NCBI GenBank assembly: GCA_045590855.1
Contig: JAZNRV010000050.1
Span: 1 to 11,533, forward strand
Reading direction: 5' to 3'
Origin: RGIG3009 sp045590855
Lineage (GTDB): Bacteria; Bacillota; Clostridia; Oscillospirales; Acutalibacteraceae
DNA length: 11,533 bases
The notes under the pieces are model-generated. The model saw only the letters and a program-made list of their open reading frames with translations. It did not search any database and was not told where the DNA came from. Positions 1-6,798 of this stretch are shown piece after piece; within the stretch, counting starts at the first letter, position 1, and every line of letters starts with the position of its first letter. The position numbers and the translations under genes are program-made.

Positions 1-1
1 A

Positions 2-1132
2 AAACTGTTGATTATTGTCGGTACACGACCGGAAATTATTCGTTTAGCGGCCGTTATCAACAAGTGCCGTCAATATTTTGATTGTGTTTTGGCACATACC
101 GGTCAAAACTACGACTACAATTTAAACGGCATTTTCTTCCGCGATTTAGGGTTAGCTGACCCGGAAGTGTATATGGATGCCGTGGGCGATGATTTGGGTG
201 CTACCGTTGGTAATATTATTAACTGCTCTTACAAGTTGATGGCGCAAATCAAACCCAATGCATTGCTCATTTTGGGCGACACCAACTCTTGCCTTTCTGC
301 CATTCCCGCCAAACGGTTGCATATTCCGATTTTCCACATGGAAGCCGGCAACCGTTGCAAGGACGAATGCTTACCGGAAGAAACCAACCGCCGCATTGTC
401 GACATTATTTCGGATGTCAACTTGGCATATTCCGAACACGCGCGTAAATATTTGCACGAATGCGGTTTGCCCAAAGAACGGGTATATGTTACCGGTTCTC
501 CCATGGCGGAAGTGTTGCACAACAATTTGGCGGCGATTGAAGCCTCTGACGTGCACAAACGACTGGGGTTGGAAAAAGGAAAATATATCTTACTTTCGGC
601 TCACCGTGAAGAAAACATTGACACCGAAAAGAATTTTCTTTCGTTGTTTACCGCTATTAACAAAATGGCCGAAAAATACGATATGCCCATTTTGTATTCG
701 TGCCACCCCCGTTCGCGCAATCGTTTGGAAAAAAGCGGTTTTGTGTTAGATAAACGTGTGATTCAAAATGAGCCGCTCGGTTTCCATGATTACAACTGTT
801 TGCAAATGAATGCGTTTTGCTGTGTTTCCGACTCGGGCACCTTGCCGGAAGAAAGCAGTTTCTTTACTTCGGTCGGTCACCCCTTCCCTGCCGTGTGTAT
901 TCGTACTTCGACCGAACGTCCCGAAGCCCTTGACAAAGCCGATTTTATTTTGGCCGGTATTGACGAAAAAAGTTTGTTGCAAGCGGTAGATACTGCCGTG
1001 CAAATGAACTTGGACGGAAATTACGGTATTCCCGTTCCCGATTATGTGGAAGAAAACGTTTCTACCAAAGTGGTAAAACTGATTCAATCCTACACCGGTG
1101 TAGTAAATAAAATGGTTTGGAGAAAAGGTTGA
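2..1132 (+). CDS. UDP-N-acetylglucosamine 2-epimerase-family protein, Cap5G/WbjD/FnlC-like (5' partial)
   Basis: This is a non-hydrolysing UDP-sugar 2-epimerase, a cytoplasmic enzyme that inverts C2 of a UDP-N-acetylhexosamine. The open frame runs off the left edge: residues K-L precede the TTG at 8, so the true start lies just upstream. Counting from that TTG, visible family motifs are GTRPEIIR (5-12), HTGQNYDY (30-37), LGDTNS (89-94), HMEAGNRC (110-117), PEETNRR (123-129), SAHREEN (197-203) and SDSGTLPEES (274-283). About 374 residues is normal full length, so only a few residues are missing. The HMEAGNRC and PEETNRR wording, and the C-terminal RTSTERPEAL, resemble the branch that makes UDP-N-acetyl-L-fucosamine rather than WecB, which usually has EAGLRT. 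That subfamily call is from memory of the families. The partner CapE/CapF-type enzymes would be expected upstream, outside the window. The gene ends in TGA two bases before the next start. Confidence 0.88.
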   Translation, partial: KLLIIVGTRPEIIRLAAVINKCRQYFDCVLAHTGQNYDYNLNGIFFRDLGLADPEVYMDAVGDDLGATVGNIINCSYKLMAQIKPNALLILGDTNSCLSAIPAKRLHIPIFHMEAGNRCKDECLPEETNRRIVDIISDVNLAYSEHARKYLHECGLPKERVYVTGSPMAEVLHNNLAAIEASDVHKRLGLEKGKYILLSAHREENIDTEKNFLSLFTAINKMAEKYDMPILYSCHPRSRNRLEKSGFVLDKRVIQNEPLGFHDYNCLQMNAFCCVSDSGTLPEESSFFTSVGHPFPAVCIRTSTERPEALDKADFILAGIDEKSLLQAVDTAVQMNLDGNYGIPVPDYVEENVSTKVVKLIQSYTGVVNKMVWRKG

Positions 1133-1134
1133 TC

Positions 1135-2175
1135 ATGTTCAATCCTACAAAACAATCGATGAAAACGCTTAATTATAACGATAATACCTTAGATGTTTTT
1201 CGTATTATTGCTACAATTCAAGTCTTTTTGGGGCATGTGATTACGCACTTTAAGTTGCCCGAATGGCATGAGGCCGTGTACTTTGTACGCGGTGTACCGA
1301 TTTTGTTTGCACTGTGCGGGTTTTTGGCTGCCAAGTCGTTGGACGGCAAACCACCCGTTATGCAATATTTTAAGCAACGCGCCATTCGTATTCTCCCCGC
1401 TTTTTGGGCATGTATTATTGTGAACACAATAATCATTGCCGTGTTGTATGCAACCGTACCGACCGTAAAACAAGGTGTTATTTATCTTTTCACCCAATTC
1501 GTTGGTTTGAATTTTTACACCGGCGATTGGTTGCGCGAGTATGGCGTGGGCACTCCCAACGGTGTTTTGTGGACTATTTCCGTACAAATTCAATTTTATA
1601 TTTTGGCACCGCTGTTTAAAAAACTGTTGGCCAAGAAGAGTCTTTGGTTTGGTTTGCTTACCGTATTAGGTTTTACCGCTTTTAGCATTGCGTGTAATCG
1701 GTTGGAACCGTATTTGCCGACGTTGGTGTTTAAACTTATCAACGTTACCGTGTTGCCGTATGCTTACTTTTTGGTGTTCGGCATGGTGATTTGGGAACAT
1801 CGCGATACGATTATCCCCGCTTTGTCGCGGTTTAAATGGGTATTTGCCGTTGCCTACGTTGCGTGGAAATTTGCGGAAATTCATCTTTCGTTCCCTCATA
1901 TCCTGGACGGTTATTTATATAACACCGTTACCACGTTGTTGTTGGCTTGCGTGTTGTTTGGTTTTTCCTTTATGCGCAAATGGCGCGCACCGATTGACTT
2001 GACGTATGGTTTTTATTTGTACCACATGGTTATTATCAACATTGTGGTGGAATTGGGATATACGTCTGCTAATTGGTTGCTCATATTGATTATTGCTGTT
2101 GCAACCGCTCTTTGCGCGTGGTTGTCACAAGTTTTGGTAGAGAAACCTTGCGTAAAATGGTTGAAAAAGAGGTAA
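1135..2175 (+). CDS. Acyltransferase-3 family membrane O-acyltransferase
   Basis: A 346-residue integral membrane protein of the acyltransferase-3 family, which moves acyl groups (often acetyl) onto surface sugars. The hallmark R-X10-H motif is present as R23 and H34 in the first membrane segment (LDVFRIIA...FLGH). It is followed by the family-typical stretches GVPILFALCGFLAA, YFKQRAIRILPAFW and LWTISVQIQFYILAPL, and then further hydrophobic segments. The C-terminal FYLYHMVIINIVVE and EKPCVKWLKK also fit. Roughly ten membrane helices are predicted by eye. I chose ATG 1135 because GGAGAAAAGG (1119-1128) lies at the right distance upstream. A TTG at 1117 in the same frame would lie over that site. 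It sits two bases after the epimerase stop and is surely co-transcribed. It probably O-acetylates a repeat-unit sugar; the acceptor cannot be read from sequence. Confidence 0.88.
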   Translation: MFNPTKQSMKTLNYNDNTLDVFRIIATIQVFLGHVITHFKLPEWHEAVYFVRGVPILFALCGFLAAKSLDGKPPVMQYFKQRAIRILPAFWACIIVNTIIIAVLYATVPTVKQGVIYLFTQFVGLNFYTGDWLREYGVGTPNGVLWTISVQIQFYILAPLFKKLLAKKSLWFGLLTVLGFTAFSIACNRLEPYLPTLVFKLINVTVLPYAYFLVFGMVIWEHRDTIIPALSRFKWVFAVAYVAWKFAEIHLSFPHILDGYLYNTVTTLLLACVLFGFSFMRKWRAPIDLTYGFYLYHMVIINIVVELGYTSANWLLILIIAVATALCAWLSQVLVEKPCVKWLKKR

Positions 2176-2182
2176 AAAACTT

Positions 2183-3352
2183 ATGGACGATTTAAAACGA
2201 TACGGTAAAAAACTGGTGCTACGCACGTTGCTTTCTCCGTTGCGTTTGTTTCCCATTCGACAAAGTCGTGTTTTTTTAATTAACGATTTGGCGTATAATT
2301 ATTCCGACAGTCCCAAGTTTGTGTGCGAATATTTAAAACAGCACTACACAGATAAGTTGGATTTGGTTTTTGGTGGTCGCGCTCCGCAAGAAGACGGTGT
2401 GGCAGCAGGTGTGAAATTTGTCAAACGCAATTCGTTGCAATATTTTTACAATGCCATGACTGCCAAAGTCTTGTTGACAAACAGTGGCGGGTTTTCGTAT
2501 TTGCCGCTTCGTAAAAAGCAATACGTTATCAACACGTGGCACGGTGGCGGCGCGTACAAAAAATGCGGTCGGCATATGTACGAGGACACGGCCTTTTTCA
2601 GAAAAGATTTGCACCTGTCTGCCGACCAAACCAACGTGTTTTTGTCTACCTGCACCCGTTTTTCCGACGTGGTTTCGGATTCCATGTTGGTGCCGCGCGA
2701 TATTTTTTGGCAAATTGGGTTGCCCCGCAACGACATTTTAGCCCACGGTGATGAGGCGGTTCGCGCCAAGGTGCGCCAAGCCATTGGTTTGGAAGAAGAT
2801 GAGAAACTCATTCTTTTTGCCCCCACTTACCGCAAACCGGGCGATAATTATTTTAAAAACTCCATTGCTATCTCTTACGGTGTGGATGTGGAACGCGTTT
2901 GCCGCGCTATGTCCGAACGTTTTGGCGGTAAATGGCGATTCGGATTCCGTTTTCATCCGTGTGTTACCAACCGTGACGAGCTTCCCACCGGTGATTGTTT
3001 GGATTTGTCCGATTATCCCGATATGCAAGAATTGCTCTGCACGGCAGATGCCATGATTAACGATTTCTCGTCCTCTATGTGGGATTTCATGTTAACCGGT
3101 CGTCCCAGTTTCTTGTTTGCAATTGACTTGGAACATTACGTTGCCACCACGGAAGTGTACACACCCGTTTCTGAGTGGCCGTTCCCGCAAGCCGTGAACA
3201 ACGATGAATTGGAACGCAACATATTGGATTTTAACGAAGAAGATTATCGAGCGGCTTGTGACCGTCATTACCGTGACCTTGGCGGTAGTGAATCGGGCGA
3301 GGCAACAAAACTTGTTTGCGAACGCATTGCCGAGCAATGTGGGCTCGCTTGA
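2183..3352 (+). CDS. CDP-glycerol glycerophosphotransferase-family protein (TagB/TagF-like)
   Basis: A 389-residue protein of the CDP-glycerol:poly(glycerophosphate) glycerophosphotransferase family, which moves polyol phosphate from a CDP-activated donor onto a growing glycan or teichoic acid at the inner face of the membrane. Characteristic motifs occur in order: INTWHGGG (116-123), QIGLPRND (177-184), FAPTYR (212-217), FRFHP (255-259) and NDFSSSMWDF (293-302). The two histidines expected in the active site, H120 and H258, are present. Length matches the single-domain TagB-like members and is too short for a TagF with its N-terminal extension. The donor may be CDP-glycerol, CDP-ribitol or another CDP-polyol. 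The cytidylyltransferase immediately downstream favours a non-glycerol polyol, which is inference. The start ATG is preceded by AGAGG about ten bases upstream, inside the end of the previous gene. Confidence 0.88.
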   Translation: MDDLKRYGKKLVLRTLLSPLRLFPIRQSRVFLINDLAYNYSDSPKFVCEYLKQHYTDKLDLVFGGRAPQEDGVAAGVKFVKRNSLQYFYNAMTAKVLLTNSGGFSYLPLRKKQYVINTWHGGGAYKKCGRHMYEDTAFFRKDLHLSADQTNVFLSTCTRFSDVVSDSMLVPRDIFWQIGLPRNDILAHGDEAVRAKVRQAIGLEEDEKLILFAPTYRKPGDNYFKNSIAISYGVDVERVCRAMSERFGGKWRFGFRFHPCVTNRDELPTGDCLDLSDYPDMQELLCTADAMINDFSSSMWDFMLTGRPSFLFAIDLEHYVATTEVYTPVSEWPFPQAVNNDELERNILDFNEEDYRAACDRHYRDLGGSESGEATKLVCERIAEQCGLA

Positions 3353-3378
3353 ATGATGTATAATAGGGGGATGTTTTT

Positions 3379-4107
3379 ATGAATATTGCGGTTGTTTTTG
3401 CGGGTGGTGTCGGTTCGAGAATGCACAGCAAAGACCGTCCGAAACAGTTTTTGGAGTTATACAACAAACCCATTATTATTCACACTTTGGATATTTTTGA
3501 ACAGAGTCCCGATATCGATGCCGTGGTAGTGGCTTGCGTTAAAGAGTGGCTTCCTTACATGGAAGAACTCTTGTACCGTTTTCGCATTGAAAAGGTGCGC
3601 AAAGTTGTTCCGGGCGGAGAAAGCGGACAACTTTCGATTTACAATGGTTTGTGCGCCGCAAAGGAAGTGGCGGGTGACGAACCGTCGGTTGTTTTGATTC
3701 ATGACGGGGTGCGTCCCCTCATTAACGGCAAAGTCATTGCCGATAACATTACTTCGGTCAAAGAACACGGTTCGGCCATTACCACCGCTGTGGTAAAAGA
3801 AACCATTTTGGTTGTCAGCGAAGATAATTCCATTGATTACGTACCGAACCGTTCCAAATCCAGAATTGCCAAAGCTCCGCAAAGTTTTTGGTTGCACGAT
3901 ATTCTGGCAACTCACCAACAGGCTTTGCAAGACGGTATTACTGATTTTATTGATTCTTGCACCATGATGCAGCATTACGGAAAACCGCTGTACTTGGTGG
4001 ACGGTCCTTATGAAAACATAAAAATCACTACTCCGGATGATTTTTATACCATGCGCGCCATGTTGGAAGCCAAAGAAAATGCGCAGATTTATGGTTTTGA
4101 TTCGTAA
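3379..4107 (+). CDS. TarI/IspD-family cytidylyltransferase (probable polyol-phosphate cytidylyltransferase)
   Basis: A 242-residue CTP-dependent nucleotidyltransferase of the IspD/TarI family, expected to condense CTP with a polyol or sugar-alcohol phosphate to give the CDP-activated donor. The nucleotide-binding loop is FAGGVGSRM (7-15), followed by RPKQF (20-24), IHDGVRP (107-113), KAPQSF (165-170) and NIKITTPDD (213-221). AGG in place of AAG in the first loop, and HDGVRP in place of IspD's HDAARP, favour a TarI-like polyol enzyme over the isoprenoid enzyme IspD, as does its place beside a TagF-like transferase. The substrate (ribitol, arabinitol, mannitol or another polyol phosphate) is not determinable here. 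The start is set by AGGGGG at 3365-3370, eight bases upstream. An ATG at 3371 directly abuts that site and reads only three codons to a TGA overlapping the true start. Confidence 0.85.
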   Translation: MNIAVVFAGGVGSRMHSKDRPKQFLELYNKPIIIHTLDIFEQSPDIDAVVVACVKEWLPYMEELLYRFRIEKVRKVVPGGESGQLSIYNGLCAAKEVAGDEPSVVLIHDGVRPLINGKVIADNITSVKEHGSAITTAVVKETILVVSEDNSIDYVPNRSKSRIAKAPQSFWLHDILATHQQALQDGITDFIDSCTMMQHYGKPLYLVDGPYENIKITTPDDFYTMRAMLEAKENAQIYGFDS

Positions 4108-4126
4108 ATTTTAAGGAGAACACTAT

Positions 4127-5185
4127 ATGAATTGCGAAAGCCCGTTGGATTCGTATTTACAAGAAGATTTGGATTATGTTGCAACCCATTGTACACTATT
4201 GGAACAGTTGAAAAACTGTTCCGTTTTGGTAACGGGTGCTACCGGCTTGGTCGGCTCGTTATTGGTGAAAACATTGGCTTGCTGCAATCGTAAAAATCAA
4301 AGTAATATTACCGTATATTTATTTGTACGAAATTTAGAAAAAGCCAAAACCATTTTTGGCGACTTGCTTGACCGTGAGGGTATTCACGTGGTGGTTGGCG
4401 ACATTACCGACACCAGCAAGTTGCCTCGTGTGGATTATATTTTCCATTGTGCCAGTGTTACCGCTTCGAAAACCATGGTAACACAACCGGTAGAAACTAT
4501 TGCCACTGCCATAGACGGTACCAAAAACATTTTGGAATACGCCAAAAACAGCGGTGTTCGTTCACTTTTATATCTTTCGTCGATGGAAATGTACGGGTCG
4601 TTTGAGGATTGTCAAACACCCATCACAGAGGAAATGTCCGGCTATGTTAATCCGTTGCTCACGCGCAGTAATTATCCGCTGAGCAAACGATTATGCGAAA
4701 ATTTGTGTATTGCCTATTCGGTGGAATACGGGTTAGATATCAAGATTGCTCGGTTGGCGCAAACTTTTGGTGCCGGTGTTCTCCCCGGTGAAAACCGCGT
4801 GTTTGCGCAATTTGCGCGCAGTGCCATGAACGGTACGGATATTGTGTTGCATACCAAAGGATTATCCGAAGGAAATTATTGCTATACGGCGGATGTTATT
4901 GACGGCTTGTTCCGCATTTTGCTGTGTGGTGAAAATGGTGGGGCGTATAACGTAGTAAATGAAAAAACGCATACTACCATTGCCGATATGGCACACATGG
5001 TTGCTAAAAAACTTGCTCAAAAACCGATTAACGTGGTTTTTGATATCCCCGAAACCAATCTGCACGGCTATGCGCAAGATACCAAAATGCGCTTATCTTC
5101 CGCCAAATTGCGCACCTTGGGTTGGGAACCGCAAGTGGATTTGGAAGAAGCTTACCGCCGTTTGATGGGAAGTATGCGCACATAA
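4127..5185 (+). CDS. Extended SDR NAD(P)-dependent epimerase/dehydratase/dehydrogenase
   Basis: A 352-residue extended short-chain dehydrogenase. The Rossmann nucleotide-binding motif TGATGLVG is at 36-43, preceded by a roughly 30-residue N-terminal extension. The catalytic set is visible as LYLSSMEMYG (serines 151-152) and Y183-P-L-S-K187. The C-terminal half carries the sugar-nucleotide-binding features of the family, including YTADVIDGLFRILL. It follows the cytidylyltransferase by 19 bases behind a strong AAGGAG (4113-4118) and is the last gene before a terminator. The context suggests it forms or modifies the polyol or sugar that is CDP-activated. TarJ, the usual partner of TarI, is an alcohol dehydrogenase of a different fold, so this would be a different route. 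A general sugar-nucleotide epimerase or dehydratase for another branch of the pathway remains possible. The fold is certain, the reaction is not. Confidence 0.85.
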   Translation: MNCESPLDSYLQEDLDYVATHCTLLEQLKNCSVLVTGATGLVGSLLVKTLACCNRKNQSNITVYLFVRNLEKAKTIFGDLLDREGIHVVVGDITDTSKLPRVDYIFHCASVTASKTMVTQPVETIATAIDGTKNILEYAKNSGVRSLLYLSSMEMYGSFEDCQTPITEEMSGYVNPLLTRSNYPLSKRLCENLCIAYSVEYGLDIKIARLAQTFGAGVLPGENRVFAQFARSAMNGTDIVLHTKGLSEGNYCYTADVIDGLFRILLCGENGGAYNVVNEKTHTTIADMAHMVAKKLAQKPINVVFDIPETNLHGYAQDTKMRLSSAKLRTLGWEPQVDLEEAYRRLMGSMRT

Positions 5186-5191
5186 AAAAGC

Positions 5192-5235
5192 AAAGAAGAA
5201 CAGCGGAATGAAATTCATTCCGCTGTTCTTTTTTT
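5192..5235. terminator. Bidirectional intrinsic terminator between converging arms
   Basis: A perfect 16-bp stem pairs 5196-5211 (AAGAACAGCGGAATGA) with 5215-5230 around the 3-base loop AAT. On the + strand it is followed directly by T residues (5229-5235), ending the left-arm transcript from the SDR gene. The left flank is A-rich (CAAAG and AAAAAAG), so on the - strand the same stem is followed by a T-rich tract and can end the flippase transcript, whose stop codon lies about 45 bases away. The rest of the 89-base gap shows nothing further. Confidence 0.9.
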
Positions 5236-5274
5236 GTAAAACAACAAGGTTTCGGGTGGGCGAGGTTTTTATAC

Positions 5275-6798
5275 CTATACTTTTCTTTTTACAAGAGAAA
5301 CAACCCGCTTTAACAAGGCAATCAGTTCGCGTCGATTACAAATATACCCTACCAAAACAGCCACAACAGCATTAATGCATACTAACAGCGCACTGTATCC
5401 GATGAACAAAAGATAACTGTTTACCCGAATATTCAAAGAAAGTTCCACAGCACACAGACACACACCCACAACCAAGAGGGGAAGCATTAGTCGCAACAGT
5501 TTGGTGATTTTGCCGTGGAAGAAACGAGTGTGAATATACCCCATTTCCAAAAACGCCAACAATACTGCCACCAACAAAATACCGCCCAACATACCATAAA
5601 TCCCCCAAAGGGAACCGCCGATTATCATCCCGATTATCAGTATCACGCAAGAAATCAACTGAAAATTCTTGCTAACTTTGAATTCGCCTGCCATATTGAG
5701 CAAGTGACCGCTGGGAATATGGAGCATCTCCACCGTGGTAATGAGCACCATGAAAAGAGCAATCACCATATCAAAATAGTTGGCATCGGTAATACCGTCC
5801 ATGTAAAGACGGATAAAGGGCATTATCATTGCACAGCAAGTACTCAGGAGGATGAAAATGGCATTGAACGTTGCAAACTCATATTGTGCAAAAACCGGCC
5901 AAACTTCGTCACGCTCTTTTTCTGTCAGCATTTGTCCAAAACTCAACCGCGGTGCATCAATAAAACCATGCAACAAGGATTTGAGCATAACAAAAACATT
6001 GTTATATACCGCATAAACGCTGGCCAGTACGGTGCCACCCGCCGATGACAACGAAAGGAACACAATGGGTGCCGAATTGTAAACAACACCGGTGATTTTC
6101 TGTACCATCACATCACCGGTCCCTTTTATCAGCTCCGGTCTGGGTTCGGTCTTTAAATTCAAAAACGGTGCTTTATGCTTTACATAAAACGCAATCAGAA
6201 AACTGTTGAGCAGTGCACACACCATGGTGTTAAAACGCACCATCCACATGGGACCGCCCATCGATATCATTACGATATTGGCCACGTGGCCTAAACCAAT
6301 GGTGATAATGGTGATAATATTAATCACATATTCCTTTTGCTGTGTTTGCAAAAGAACGCGATAGGTAGTGGCATAAAACAAGTTGAACGCCGCCGGAACC
6401 ACGGTCATAAGAATAACGGTGGTGATAAACTCCGTAGGAAGGGCACTGTTAACGGAGAATCCATATCCTACGGCGATTAAAAACCCTACCGCAAGAAAAA
6501 TAAGCGCTATGCGGCGGAATTTACTGCGCGTGGCTGCCAAAACACCATTGACAAGAGTGTAATCCCCTTTGGTTAATGGTGCAAACAAGGCAACGTTAGA
6601 AGCCATGGTAAAGCCACCCTCCAAAATCAACAAAACGTTGACAATCTGGTTGGCGGTGGAATTAAGGCCATTAAAATCGGAACCAAACGATTCAATGACA
6701 AATCGCGTTACCACGATACCAAGCAAACCGTTAACCAGCGTCATGGCCATGGCTGTGGCGGCATTGAAAAGACTGATTTTACTTCTGTTCTGGGACAT
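5275..6798 (-). CDS. Wzx-like polysaccharide flippase (MOP superfamily)
   Basis: A 507-residue, very hydrophobic protein with about 12-14 predicted membrane helices. It has the N-terminal pattern of MOP/MVF-type polysaccharide exporters: a short charged start, then FNAATAMAMTLVNGLLGIVV and the loop VIESFGSDFNGLNSTANQ (35-52). Cationic loops such as RSKFRR (91-96) separate the helix pairs. Such proteins flip undecaprenyl-pyrophosphate-linked repeat units across the cytoplasmic membrane for Wzy to polymerise. The start ATG overlaps the end of the Wzy-like gene by 20 bases and is preceded by an AAGGAAGG-like site about ten bases upstream, so the two are translationally close. It is the last gene of the right-arm operon. 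It ends with TAG, followed two codons later by an in-frame TAA. Motifs alone do not show which glycan it carries. Confidence 0.85.
   Translation of the reverse strand: MSQNRSKISLFNAATAMAMTLVNGLLGIVVTRFVIESFGSDFNGLNSTANQIVNVLLILEGGFTMASNVALFAPLTKGDYTLVNGVLAATRSKFRRIALIFLAVGFLIAVGYGFSVNSALPTEFITTVILMTVVPAAFNLFYATTYRVLLQTQQKEYVINIITIITIGLGHVANIVMISMGGPMWMVRFNTMVCALLNSFLIAFYVKHKAPFLNLKTEPRPELIKGTGDVMVQKITGVVYNSAPIVFLSLSSAGGTVLASVYAVYNNVFVMLKSLLHGFIDAPRLSFGQMLTEKERDEVWPVFAQYEFATFNAIFILLSTCCAMIMPFIRLYMDGITDANYFDMVIALFMVLITTVEMLHIPSGHLLNMAGEFKVSKNFQLISCVILIIGMIIGGSLWGIYGMLGGILLVAVLLAFLEMGYIHTRFFHGKITKLLRLMLPLLVVGVCLCAVELSLNIRVNSYLLFIGYSALLVCINAVVAVLVGYICNRRELIALLKRVVSLVKRKV

Noticed and set aside
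3359..3364. A perfect TATAAT just before the cytidylyltransferase gene
   Set aside because: No acceptable -35 box lies 16-18 bases upstream, and transcription would start after the ribosome binding site at 3365-3370. More likely a chance match inside the operon.
3371..3382. A three-codon frame ATG TTT TTA TGA overlapping the cytidylyltransferase start
   Set aside because: It directly abuts the ribosome binding site, too close for initiation, and such short frames arise by chance.
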